This document shows, piece after piece, positions 17,393 through 25,664 of a DNA stretch of 53,017 nt; the first letter of the stretch is position 1, and every line of letters starts with the position of its first letter. The notes below the pieces were generated by a model. It searched no databases and was not told where the DNA came from. It saw only the letters and a list, made by a program, of their open reading frames with translations. The DNA comes from Peptoniphilaceae bacterium (GTDB lineage: Bacteria > Bacillota > Clostridia > Tissierellales > Peptoniphilaceae). The stretch is from the NCBI GenBank assembly GCA_022779285.1, contig JALFST010000042.1, positions 1 to 53,017 of the forward strand. Direction: 5' to 3'. Position numbers and translations under genes: made by a program.

Positions 17393-17847
17393 AAAAAACA
17401 ACCAGACAAAGTTCCGCTTTTCATGAGCTCATTGATCTTGCAGAAAAAGCGCTGGATCGTTCGTATACGCCATATTCTCATTTTCAGGTGGGAGCCGCGC
17501 TGGAGGATGTGACGGGAAAAATATGGCTGGGCGGAAATATTGAAAGCGTGTCGTATACCCCTACCTCCTGCGCAGAGCGTACGGCGCTTTTCAAGGCGGT
17601 ATCCGAGGGAAGCAGAAGCTTTCGGGCAATTGCGATTGTCGGGAGAAAGCAGGGAATGCAAGGGCTTACGAAGCAATTCACCTCACCCTGCGGCGTGTGT
17701 CGTCAGGCTCTTGTAGAGTTTTGTGATGAGTCGATGCCGGTGATTCTCGCCAATGGGGCAGGTGAGGTTCAGGAGTGGACGCTGGGAGAGCTGTTGCCCT
17801 TGTCCTTTCGACAGAGCAATTTACTGGACGAAGCGGAAAAAAAATAA
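17389..17847 (+). CDS. cdd: Cytidine deaminase
   Basis: A 152-residue zinc enzyme deaminating cytidine and deoxycytidine. The zinc and catalytic motifs are TSCAERTALFKAV (Cys, Glu) and SPCGVCRQALVEF (two Cys), and the N-terminal YSHFQVGAAL is the substrate loop. The start ATG overlaps the pdp stop. Its product uridine or deoxyuridine is a substrate for Pdp, which explains the coupling. No terminator is seen after it; a new promoter follows. Confidence 0.95.
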   Translation: MKKTTRQSSAFHELIDLAEKALDRSYTPYSHFQVGAALEDVTGKIWLGGNIESVSYTPTSCAERTALFKAVSEGSRSFRAIAIVGRKQGMQGLTKQFTSPCGVCRQALVEFCDESMPVILANGAGEVQEWTLGELLPLSFRQSNLLDEAEKK

Positions 17848-17855
17848 GGAAATTA

Positions 17856-17884
17856 TTGCGTTCATCTCATTCTTCGTGCATACT
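17856..17884 (+). promoter_or_regulatory. Probable promoter for the lipoprotein gene
   Basis: TTGCGT (17856-17861), 17-base spacer, CATACT (17879-17884), in the 104-base gap between cdd and the lipoprotein gene. Both boxes are one or two bases off consensus. Confidence 0.5.
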
Positions 17885-17951
17885 AAAGGTGCAAAAATCA
17901 TTTGGTTTACTTTTGCAGGTGAAGCGTTATTTGAGAGGAGATCGGAAAACG

Positions 17952-18572
17952 ATGATAAAGAAATTTCTTGCACTCATCACAGCTGTTGTGCTAAGCGTGA
18001 CCCTTGCGGCCTGCGGTGGAAGCAAGGCCGATTCTCCGTCAGCGACAACGGAGACTTTCCTGAAAGCCGTGAAAAAACAGGATCAGCAGACGCTGAAGAG
18101 CGTGTATTTAGGAGATACGGACAGCATCATTTCGGATTCCGATATTGACGCTTCCAATACGAAAGTTCCGATAGATCAAAATCTGAAGTCCCTGCTTTTC
18201 GATTTTGATTATGCGATTCAGGAAGAAAAAACAGAGGGAGATACCGCGGTAGTCACGGTGGAAATTACGACCTATCCCCTCGGCGATGTCTTTACGGAAT
18301 GGTTTCAGGAATTTATTGCGAAAGCATTCTCTGTGGATATGATAGGGGCGAAGAGCGAGGATTTGCAAAAGGATGCCATGGAGGCTTTGCAGAAAAAATT
18401 CAAGAACGTTAAAAAAACTTATAAAAGCAAGGTGGACATACATCTGGAAAAGAAGGATGCGGATTGGAAGGTTTCGGATTTCAAAGGAAATTTGGATTTT
18501 TTGAATGCGGTGACAGGCGGGATTCTGGACAGCATGAAAAAACTGCCGAACAAAATGGATCCTCATAAATAG
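17952..18572 (+). CDS. Lipoprotein of unknown function
   Basis: 206 residues. The signal peptide MIKKFLALITAVVLSVTLAA leads to a lipobox ending LAAC, so the mature protein is lipid-anchored on the outer face of the membrane. The rest is a small acidic/lysine-rich alpha+beta domain (TETFLKAVKKQDQQTLKSVY, then alternating strands such as TAVVTVEITTY) that resembles the NTF2-like DUF4878/DUF5105 lipoproteins of Firmicutes; this is a shape impression, not a firm match. ATG 17952 is preceded by GAGAGGAG. It has its own promoter and a strong terminator. Confidence 0.8.
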   Translation: MIKKFLALITAVVLSVTLAACGGSKADSPSATTETFLKAVKKQDQQTLKSVYLGDTDSIISDSDIDASNTKVPIDQNLKSLLFDFDYAIQEEKTEGDTAVVTVEITTYPLGDVFTEWFQEFIAKAFSVDMIGAKSEDLQKDAMEALQKKFKNVKKTYKSKVDIHLEKKDADWKVSDFKGNLDFLNAVTGGILDSMKKLPNKMDPHK

Positions 18573-18601
18573 ACCGAACGATGGAGAAACCGATCATTTC
18601 C

Positions 18602-18654
18602 ACAGCGCAGGCAGCGTATCTCATAATGGAGAACGCCGCCTGCGCTGTTTTTTT
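18602..18654 (+). terminator. Strong intrinsic terminator
   Basis: An 11-bp stem (18602-18612 with 18638-18648), extended past one mismatch by a 4-bp inner stem, followed by a run of Ts to 18654. It ends the lipoprotein transcript just before the convergent SCIFF maturase gene. There is no T-run on the minus side. Confidence 0.9.
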
Positions 18655-18664
18655 AATCCGGAAT

Positions 18665-20101
18665 CTATGATTCGTCCGCACCGATCGCCTCATCGATTTT
18701 CAGAGCGATGGCGCATTCCACTCTTTTGCGGAACAAGTCGCAGCTGAAGGGAACCGTGCCCTGGAGATTCCCTGTTGCGTGAAGAGCATTTGCAGAGCAG
18801 CCCCCGGAGCAATAGAGCTTTGCCCAGCAATCATGGCATTCGGGACGGGAGTAGCAATTGGCGCCCCGAAATTGCCCGATAATTTTTTCTTCCAGGATTC
18901 CGTCGAAAACATTGCCGATGGAATAGGGCTTTTCGCCTACAAATTGATGGCAGGGGAAGAGCTCACCCCATGGGGTGACCGCCATATATTCGGTTCCGCT
19001 TCCACAGCCGGAAATGCGCTTGTAGATGCAGGGCCCCTCGGAAAGATTGAGCATAAAGTGGTAGAAAATAAAAGGCTGATCTTCCACAGGCAGGTCGGCA
19101 ACGGTTTTTCCCTCCGCCTTCGCCTTCCTTGCCAGACGATTGCGGCGCATCATCTCGGCCGTGAGAAGGTCATATTGCTCATACAGGGCATCCAGATCCT
19201 CCGCAGAGAGCATATAGGGCTCTTCGGGATCACCGATGACAGGTTCCATCGAAAGGCGGTGAAAGCCGAGATTTGCCATGTGAATCACATCGGAAGCAAA
19301 ATCGACATTATTTTTTGTATAAGTGCCGCGCACATAATATTCCCGGTCGCCCCTGGAGGCTACGAAGCGCTGAAATTTCGGAACAATCAGATCATAGCTG
19401 CCCTTTCCTGAAATTGTATGGCGAAGGCGGTCATGAATCTCCTTTCGCCCGTCCAGCGAAAGAACGACATTGTGCATATGCTCGTTCAGAAAAGCGTTGA
19501 CCTCATCGTCCATGAGCAGTCCGTTGGTTGTGAACGTGAATCGAAACACCTTGCTGTAACGATCCTGAATCGACTCCGCATATTCCACTGTCTTTTTTAC
19601 AAGATCCCAATTGAGCATGGGCTCACCGCCGAAAAAGTCGATATCAAGATTGCGATGATGGCCGGATTGTTCAATCAAAAAGTCAATGGCGCGCTTTGCG
19701 ACATCCCAGGTCATGACGGCGCGCTCTCCGTGATATTTGCCCTGGCTTGCAAAACAGTAGTCGCAATCCAGATTACAGGTATGCGCCACATTGAGACACA
19801 GGGCTTTTACATTTGTCTTGCGCTCGGTCAGATTCAGAGAAAGGTCTTTATAAGAATCTTCCGTGAAAAGGGAAGACTCATCGATCAGTGTCTGCACCTC
19901 GGCGACGGTTTCCTGCAAATCCTTCTCGGCGATTTCCGGAAATCGCGCTCTCAGCAGGAATGCAAGGGAGGAGGCGTCGGTGCTGTTTTTTTTATCGAGC
20001 TCTTGTACAAGAAAAAAAGCGGGATCGTCCAAAATATGGATCGCTCCCGAATATACATCCAGAACCACGTTATGATCCTGATAACGGTAGGTATGAATCA
20101 T
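18665..20101 (-). CDS. scfB: Thioether-forming SCIFF peptide maturase (radical SAM, SPASM)
   Basis: A 478-residue radical SAM enzyme expected to install sulfur-to-carbon thioether links in the SCIFF peptide encoded just upstream. The N-terminal 90 residues look like a peptide-recognition (RRE-type) region. The SAM cluster motif is CNLDCDYC (Cys109, 113, 116). The C-terminal SPASM domain holds auxiliary-cluster cysteines (CGSG..., FPCHQF, CHDCWAKLYCSGGC and a last FSCDLF). Length and motifs match TIGR03974-type maturases of Clostridia. A hairpin lies between it and the peptide gene, so it is probably read at lower level than the peptide. Confidence 0.95.
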   Translation of the reverse strand: MIHTYRYQDHNVVLDVYSGAIHILDDPAFFLVQELDKKNSTDASSLAFLLRARFPEIAEKDLQETVAEVQTLIDESSLFTEDSYKDLSLNLTERKTNVKALCLNVAHTCNLDCDYCFASQGKYHGERAVMTWDVAKRAIDFLIEQSGHHRNLDIDFFGGEPMLNWDLVKKTVEYAESIQDRYSKVFRFTFTTNGLLMDDEVNAFLNEHMHNVVLSLDGRKEIHDRLRHTISGKGSYDLIVPKFQRFVASRGDREYYVRGTYTKNNVDFASDVIHMANLGFHRLSMEPVIGDPEEPYMLSAEDLDALYEQYDLLTAEMMRRNRLARKAKAEGKTVADLPVEDQPFIFYHFMLNLSEGPCIYKRISGCGSGTEYMAVTPWGELFPCHQFVGEKPYSIGNVFDGILEEKIIGQFRGANCYSRPECHDCWAKLYCSGGCSANALHATGNLQGTVPFSCDLFRKRVECAIALKIDEAIGADES

Positions 20102-20125
20102 TTTTACTCCTTACGGGGCTGCAAG

Positions 20126-20149
20126 AAAAGAGCCGCTGTTCAGCGGCTC
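20126..20149 (-). terminator. Terminator-like hairpin between SCIFF peptide and maturase
   Basis: Nine-bp perfect stem (20130-20138 with 20141-20149) with a short loop, followed on the minus strand by TTTTCTT. It lies between the SCIFF stop and the maturase start. The weak T-tract suggests partial termination, which would give more peptide than enzyme transcript. Confidence 0.7.
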
Positions 20150-20155
20150 CGCTTC

Positions 20156-20305
20156 TTATTTCACTGTTTTCTTTTCACAGGACTGGTTGGCAATTCCGCA
20201 GGATGTTTTGCATGCGGATTGACAGGATGTTTGGCATTCGCCACAGCCGCCGTCCTGGACACTCTTTTTGAGATCGCGTGTATTTAAGCTGATAATATGT
20301 TTCAT
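20156..20305 (-). CDS. scfA: SCIFF ranthipeptide precursor
   Basis: A 49-residue peptide. It starts MKHIISLNTRDLKK and has six cysteines at 21, 24, 28, 32, 36 and 43 in CGECQTSCQSACKTSC and QSC. This is the six-cysteines-in-forty-five pattern of SCIFF peptides, found almost universally in Clostridia. The ATG is preceded by AAAGGAG and a consensus promoter. The cysteines are expected to be cross-linked to neighbouring residues by the maturase at 18665-20101. The final function of SCIFF is not settled; roles in signalling or redox have been proposed. No protease or exporter gene adjoins it on the same strand. Confidence 0.96.
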   Translation of the reverse strand: MKHIISLNTRDLKKSVQDGGCGECQTSCQSACKTSCGIANQSCEKKTVK

Positions 20306-20336
20306 AGGATGCTCCTTTCGAGTTCAATATAAAGCT

Positions 20337-20365
20337 ATTTTAGACGCAAGGGGAATGGCTGTCAA
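20337..20365 (-). promoter_or_regulatory. Promoter of the SCIFF operon
   Basis: On the minus strand: TTGACA (20360-20365), a 17-base spacer, TAAAAT (20337-20342). A start near 20330 would give a leader of about 25 bases with the SD sequence AAAGGAG. Near-consensus, so probably strong and constitutive. Confidence 0.85.
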
Positions 20366-20422
20366 GATGACGCTTAGCGCCCGCCGCGGCTCACAAGTAA
20401 ACGACCGGCGCTTTTCCATAGC

Positions 20423-21904
20423 TCATCCAATGACATTGATGACATCCGGCAGCCCGTGTGAAGAGGATTTTAAGGTAATCCCCTGCTTTGTCAGCTGATT
20501 CATTCGGGAAATCATGGCTTCATCAATGCGTTCTCCCGGAACCAGCAACGGAATCCCCGGGGGATATGCCCAGATATATTCATGGGAAATCCGTCCGATA
20601 CTGTCCTGAAGACTCACTTCCTTGTGAGGATATTCGAGGGTATCGTAGATGAGCATATCTTTTTCGGGAATGTCCGGGAAAATCGGAGCATCGAGCTCAC
20701 TCTCCTCCGAGAGGGCGGCATCAATCTCCAGAAGCGCATCCGCAAAGCTGAGGAGCCCTTCTTCCGTATCTCCGAGCGTTACCATGGCCAGTACATAGTT
20801 TCCATAGCACATCTCCAACTCAAAATGGCGTTTCCGCAGCTCCTCGATGAGCTGTTTTCCGTAGATATTGGTTTCGAAGGTGGAGATAACGATTTTTGTG
20901 GGGTCATGCATGAAGCAATTTGGATGATCCTCTTCGCGATCCTCGCCCATGCCATAGACCTGAAGATGCTGCAAATCGTTGAACTTTTCGGAGATTTCCG
21001 CCAGCACCTCATGAAGCCATTCGTACTGACTACGTCCTTCCGCATACATATATTCCAAGCATTCGTCGATGGATGCAAGAAGTATGTGATTGGGGGAGGT
21101 GGTTTCAAAAATGGATAAATTTCTCGCCATGCTGTAGGGATCCACACGATTGGAAATATGAGCCACAGATGTTGATGTGAGTGCGGGAAGTGTCTTGTGC
21201 AGACTTTGAATGACGAGATCGGCGCCGCAGGAGACGGAATCCTCAAACTCGTCCATATAGTGGAGGTGTGCGCCGTGCGCCTCATCGACCATCAAAAGCA
21301 CTCCGTGTTCATGACAAATATTCGCGATGGATCGGACATCGGAAAGCACTCCGTCAAAATTAGGAGAAGTAATCAGAACTACTGTCGTTTCCGGATTGGC
21401 TTCCAACGTTTTTTCGATGGTATCCGGATCAATGGATCCGTAGATTCCAAATTTCTGATCCACCTCGGGAAGAACATAAATCGGATTGAGCTGACAAAGT
21501 TCAATGGCATGATAGGCGGATTTATGACAATTCCGAGCCACTACAATCCGGTCGCCGCGTTCCGTGAGCGTGCGGAGCCCGGCAAGAATTCCGCCGCTGG
21601 AGCCATTGATCATAAAAAAGCTGTGAAATGCGCCGAATTCCTTGGCAAGCTCATTTTGTTTTCGTTCAATGATGCCATCCGCGGGATCGTGAAGATTGGC
21701 CATGCCGATCGATTCCGTCATATCTAAAGCATACGGGAGGCTGGAGCCGAATTTTTGTGTATTTCTTTTGTGACCCGGCATATGAAGGGAATACGTCTCA
21801 CTCTCCGAGTAGGAACGAATCAGCTCCAATATTGTCGGGTATTCGCGGTTGGGATCCCAGGGAATATGGGGGCGAGATTCAGGAAAAATGTATTTTTTTG
21901 CCAT
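20423..21904 (-). CDS. Orn/Lys/Arg decarboxylase family PLP enzyme
   Basis: A fold-type I PLP enzyme of 493 residues, related to Bacillus SpeA/YaaO. Motifs: HMPGHKR near the N-terminus, INGSSGGILAGLRTL and CHKSAYHAIEL, the aspartate in VDEAHGAHL, and the PLP lysine in SLHKTLPALTSTS. The C-terminus (YPPGIPLLVPGE) matches the family. The substrate (arginine, lysine or ornithine) cannot be told from motifs. I start at ATG 21904 with AAAGGAA upstream; the longer frame to 21940 uses a non-ATG start without a binding site. It is transcribed from its own divergent promoter. I see no clean terminator before the SCIFF promoter. Confidence 0.88.
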   Translation of the reverse strand: MAKKYIFPESRPHIPWDPNREYPTILELIRSYSESETYSLHMPGHKRNTQKFGSSLPYALDMTESIGMANLHDPADGIIERKQNELAKEFGAFHSFFMINGSSGGILAGLRTLTERGDRIVVARNCHKSAYHAIELCQLNPIYVLPEVDQKFGIYGSIDPDTIEKTLEANPETTVVLITSPNFDGVLSDVRSIANICHEHGVLLMVDEAHGAHLHYMDEFEDSVSCGADLVIQSLHKTLPALTSTSVAHISNRVDPYSMARNLSIFETTSPNHILLASIDECLEYMYAEGRSQYEWLHEVLAEISEKFNDLQHLQVYGMGEDREEDHPNCFMHDPTKIVISTFETNIYGKQLIEELRKRHFELEMCYGNYVLAMVTLGDTEEGLLSFADALLEIDAALSEESELDAPIFPDIPEKDMLIYDTLEYPHKEVSLQDSIGRISHEYIWAYPPGIPLLVPGERIDEAMISRMNQLTKQGITLKSSSHGLPDVINVIG

Positions 21905-21952
21905 CGGAATTCCTTTCCATGTTTTCGTCTGAAGATTCATCTACGAATTCAA

Positions 21953-21980
21953 ATTGTATAGCTTTTAGAGCTGAGGTCAA
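21953..21980 (-). promoter_or_regulatory. Promoter of the decarboxylase gene
   Basis: Minus strand: TTGACC (21975-21980), 16-base spacer, TACAAT (21953-21958). It lies about 50 bases before the ATG at 21904, back to back with the exporter promoter. Confidence 0.65.
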
Positions 21981-21987
21981 GAGGCTT

Positions 21988-22016
21988 TTGGCATATTTAG
22001 AAGCTTTTGATATACT
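21988..22016 (+). promoter_or_regulatory. Promoter of the ABC exporter operon
   Basis: TTGGCA (21988-21993), 17-base spacer, TATACT (22011-22016), about 28 bases before the exporter ATG. It fits a housekeeping sigma-A promoter, not an ECF type. Confidence 0.75.
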
Positions 22017-22043
22017 GGATTCAGGTTTTTTTGAGGAGTCACT

Positions 22044-23819
22044 ATGCGTGCGTATAAAACAATATTCCCTTTTCTGAAAAAATATCGACTTCGACTTTTT
22101 TTAGGCGTGTTGACATTGATCTTTGTGGATGCGGCTTCTTTACTGATGCCGCAGATATTAGGCATTTTTGCCGACGAGGCAACGGCAGGAACGCTTACAA
22201 TTCCGCGTTTATTGCACTTGATCGGAATGCTGGCGGGTCTTGTTGCGCTGATGGCGGTGGGACGCTATTTTTGGCGCATGGAGATTTTCGGAACGAGTGA
22301 GAGACTTGCCTACTGGCTTCGGGATCAGCTGTTCCGGAAATATCTGATTTTGGATCAAAGCTTTTACAATCAAAATCTTACGGGCGATCTCATGGCGCAT
22401 GTCACGAATGACGTTTTAACGGTGTCTGATTCCATGGGACGGGGCATTTTGTTGATTGTGGATTCTTTATTTATGACAGTTCTCACCATCATTATGATGG
22501 TTTGGACCGTCGGCTTGCGCACAACGGCCATTGCACTTTGCACGTTGCCTTTTCTGGCGGTAGCCATTGCCCTCATTGTGAAGCCCTTACATCAAAGAAA
22601 TCGCATTCTTCAGAACACCTTTTCGGATCTTACCTCGGAGGTGCAGGAGAACTTATCGGGAGTGCGAGTGATTAAGGCCTTCGGCATTGAAGATAATCGA
22701 GAGGCATCCTTTGACAGCGTCAATCGACGCTATGAAAAAAAATTTATGGACACCATCCGAGTGGACTCGCTCTTTGATCCCACGGTGGAGTTTATCTCAG
22801 GGCTGAGCTTTGTGATCTTCATCATATACGGCACACGCAGCGTGGCAAACGGGGCAATCACAATCGGATCCTTTGTTGTGGTGATCGAATATCTTTTTCG
22901 TATCGTATGGCCGTTGATTGCCATGGGCCTGATCGCATCGCTCTTTCAGCGCGGGATTTCCTCAATGCAGCGCATCAATGAAATCCTGCATACCTATCCC
23001 GTGGTGAAGGAGCCGAAGGACGGCATTGAGCTTTCCAACCCTCAGGGAAGAATTGAATTCGATTCCGTGCGCTTCCGTTATGGAGAGGATTTACCGTGGG
23101 TTTTGGACGGGATATCTTTTACATTGGAGCCCGGAAAAAGCCTGGCCATACTCGGAAAAACGGGTACGGGAAAGACAACGTTGATTCGTCTCCTGCAGCG
23201 CCGTTATGATGTGACCGAGGGGATTATCCGCGTGGATGGCTATGATATTCGTCAGCTGTCATTTGAAAGCCTGTTCCGTGTTTTGTCTGTCGTGGCGCAG
23301 GAGAGTGTGCTGTTTTCCCGAACCATTGGTGAAAATATCGCTTTCAGCAGCAATGATCCGGAGGAGGAGAGGATTCATGCCGCTGCGCAATTTGCACAGG
23401 TCGAGAGCGATATTTTGCAGATGAAGGATGGCTATGAGACCATGGTCGGTGAACGAGGCGTTACACTTTCGGGCGGACAAAAGCAGCGAGTCGCGATTGC
23501 TCGGGCATATTATAAAAATGCTCCGGTTATGATTCTGGATGATTCTCTTTCGGCCGTGGATACGGAGACGGAGAGCCGTATTCTCGAAAAGCTGCGCGCG
23601 CATCATAAGGGATTGATCATGATCAGTCAGCGCGTGTCTACGGTATCGGAAGCGGATGAAATTTTGGTTTTAGAGAACGGAAAGATTACGCAGCGGGGGA
23701 CGCATGATCAGCTTGTAAAATGTGACGGCTTTTATAAAGATTTGTATGAGCGTCAGCTGCTGGAAAATAAAATAAGGGATCATCGCGTGGAAGGAGAGAA
23801 TCATGAATCAACAAGATGA
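22044..23819 (+). CDS. ABC exporter half-transporter, degenerate-site subunit (YheI/BmrC-like)
   Basis: 591 residues: six-helix exporter membrane domain, then a nucleotide-binding domain. Walker A is GKTGTGKTT and the signature LSGGQKQRVAIARA is intact. However, Walker B ends VMILDDSLSAVD, with Asp where the catalytic Glu normally stands, and the switch histidine is Gln (ISQRVST). These changes mark the subunit that contributes the inactive ATP site in heterodimeric exporters such as BmrC/BmrD and TM287/288. The start has GAGGAG upstream. It overlaps the partner gene by 17 bases. The substrate is unknown; relatives export drugs, lipids or peptides. Confidence 0.9.
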   Translation: MRAYKTIFPFLKKYRLRLFLGVLTLIFVDAASLLMPQILGIFADEATAGTLTIPRLLHLIGMLAGLVALMAVGRYFWRMEIFGTSERLAYWLRDQLFRKYLILDQSFYNQNLTGDLMAHVTNDVLTVSDSMGRGILLIVDSLFMTVLTIIMMVWTVGLRTTAIALCTLPFLAVAIALIVKPLHQRNRILQNTFSDLTSEVQENLSGVRVIKAFGIEDNREASFDSVNRRYEKKFMDTIRVDSLFDPTVEFISGLSFVIFIIYGTRSVANGAITIGSFVVVIEYLFRIVWPLIAMGLIASLFQRGISSMQRINEILHTYPVVKEPKDGIELSNPQGRIEFDSVRFRYGEDLPWVLDGISFTLEPGKSLAILGKTGTGKTTLIRLLQRRYDVTEGIIRVDGYDIRQLSFESLFRVLSVVAQESVLFSRTIGENIAFSSNDPEEERIHAAAQFAQVESDILQMKDGYETMVGERGVTLSGGQKQRVAIARAYYKNAPVMILDDSLSAVDTETESRILEKLRAHHKGLIMISQRVSTVSEADEILVLENGKITQRGTHDQLVKCDGFYKDLYERQLLENKIRDHRVEGENHESTR

Positions 23820-25644
23820 AATCACCCTGCAGGAGGGGAAAAGTCTGCCGGCTCTTCTACGCCTTTTTGGATATGCGAAAAAGCATTGGAAAATGTATAT
23901 TCTTGCGTTTTCTTTGGTATTGATTTCCACCTTCATGCAGCTATTCCAACCCAAGCTGGTGCAAATGCTGATCGATCACAATCTTTCGGTTCTGATTCAG
24001 CCGGGAATCACTCAAACCGTCCGAGATGAAAATTTAAGCCGGGCATTGACGATCGCTTTGTTTTATCTGGGAACCATTGTTTTGGGATTTTTTACAACAT
24101 ATGCGTTTACCTATATCAATCAGAAGATCGGGGCGCGCATTGTCTATGATCTGCGCCGGGAGGTTTACAATCATATACTGGGGCTTTCCATGAGTTTCTA
24201 CGACCGACATCCCATCGGCTCAATCGTGACTCGTGTGACCAATGACACAGAGTCCGTAATGGATCTCTTCGGCTATGTGCTCACCTATATGCTCATGAAT
24301 TTCATCACGATATTAGGACTTATGGTCATGATGTTTATTATGAATGCCCGCCTGACGCTTGTGATTCTTTGCATACTTCCGGTGATTTTGGCGATATCGG
24401 TATTTTTTCAACGCATGATTCATAAAATCTATACGAAGGAGCGGAAGGCGCGCTCTAAAATCAATACCAAGCTTTCGGAAAATCTGACGGGAATGAGTGT
24501 CATCCAGGTGTTTCATCGTGAAAAAGCGATCTATCATGAATATGATGATGTGAATCGTGATTTTTTCGAGATTGCGCGTAGAAGGATTCGATACAATGCC
24601 ATTTTCCGTCCCGTTGTGGAGGTGATTCGTGTATTCGGTCTGGCCTCTATTTTGTGGTTTGGCGGTTTAGCGAATTTAAAGGGGATTTTGACGTATGGCA
24701 TTGTGTATGCGTTTCTCGACTATACGATGCGTATTTTTGAGCCGATCCTGAATATGACCGAACAGCTGAACGTGACACAATCCGCATTGGCCTCAGCAAC
24801 CCGTATTTTCTCTCTTTTAGATGAACCCGAGGAAGAGGAGACGGGAAGACGCCCGATTCCGGCAGGAGGCTTTCGGGGAAAGATTGAATTTGATCATGTG
24901 TGGTTCCGCTACAACACAGGAGACGAATCGGAATGGATTCTGAAGGACGTTTCGTTTACCATACAGCCCGGCGAATTTGTGGCTTTTGTCGGCGCAACGG
25001 GAGCCGGAAAGAGCACAATTATGGGACTGATCAGCCGATTCTATGACGTTCAAAAGGGAAGAATCCTGATTGACGGCATCGATGTGCGGGAATATAGCCG
25101 GGTGGATCTGCGACGTGCAGTCGGTACCGTGCAACAGGACGTTTTTCTTTTTACAGGCGATGTCATGAGCAATATTCGTGTCGGCAGGGAATATGTGTCG
25201 CGTGAGATGGCGATTGATGCCGCACTTCTGGTCAATGCGGATGATTTTATTACGAGGCTTCCCAAAGGCTATGATGAGCCGGTTGCGGAAAGAGGCGCTA
25301 CTTTTTCTGCAGGACAACGTCAGCTCATTTCCTTTGCACGTACCATGGCGGCGGATCCGTCCATTCTGATTCTGGATGAGGCCACAGCCAATATTGATAC
25401 GGAAACAGAGCAGTTGATTCAAAGGGCAATCGCCAATATGTCTCGCAACCGCACTATGATCGCCGTTGCGCATCGCATTTCCACAATTGCGGATGCGGAT
25501 CAAATTATTGTAATGCATCACGGAGAGATCGCAGAAAAGGGAACACAAGCAGAGCTGATCGCACAAAACGGGTTATTTCATGTGCTGTATGAGCTGCAAT
25601 ATGCTCATTCTTCTATTGATTCCGCATCCGATGAAGCAAAATAG
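23803..25644 (+). CDS. ABC exporter half-transporter, catalytic subunit (YheH/BmrD-like)
   Basis: 613 residues with an exporter membrane domain and a nucleotide-binding domain. Walker A is GATGAGKST; Walker B has the catalytic Glu (ILDEATANID) and the switch His is present (VAHRIST). The signature is FSAGQRQL instead of LSGGQ, so the site formed with the partner's Walker motifs is the degenerate one. The two proteins thus complement each other exactly as expected for a heterodimer with one active site. The binding site GGAGAG lies within the end of the upstream gene. Confidence 0.9.
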   Translation: MNQQDEITLQEGKSLPALLRLFGYAKKHWKMYILAFSLVLISTFMQLFQPKLVQMLIDHNLSVLIQPGITQTVRDENLSRALTIALFYLGTIVLGFFTTYAFTYINQKIGARIVYDLRREVYNHILGLSMSFYDRHPIGSIVTRVTNDTESVMDLFGYVLTYMLMNFITILGLMVMMFIMNARLTLVILCILPVILAISVFFQRMIHKIYTKERKARSKINTKLSENLTGMSVIQVFHREKAIYHEYDDVNRDFFEIARRRIRYNAIFRPVVEVIRVFGLASILWFGGLANLKGILTYGIVYAFLDYTMRIFEPILNMTEQLNVTQSALASATRIFSLLDEPEEEETGRRPIPAGGFRGKIEFDHVWFRYNTGDESEWILKDVSFTIQPGEFVAFVGATGAGKSTIMGLISRFYDVQKGRILIDGIDVREYSRVDLRRAVGTVQQDVFLFTGDVMSNIRVGREYVSREMAIDAALLVNADDFITRLPKGYDEPVAERGATFSAGQRQLISFARTMAADPSILILDEATANIDTETEQLIQRAIANMSRNRTMIAVAHRISTIADADQIIVMHHGEIAEKGTQAELIAQNGLFHVLYELQYAHSSIDSASDEAK

Positions 25645-25664
25645 AAAAATAGAAGGGAGGGTTT

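Noticed and set aside
19418-20287. 289-codon plus-strand frame across the SCIFF locus
   Set aside because: Antisense to the clear radical SAM maturase and SCIFF peptide; no start signals or domain text.
20370-20422. GC-rich inverted segment as terminator of the decarboxylase gene
   Set aside because: AGCGCC/GGCGCT can pair across a long loop, but no T-run follows on the minus strand.
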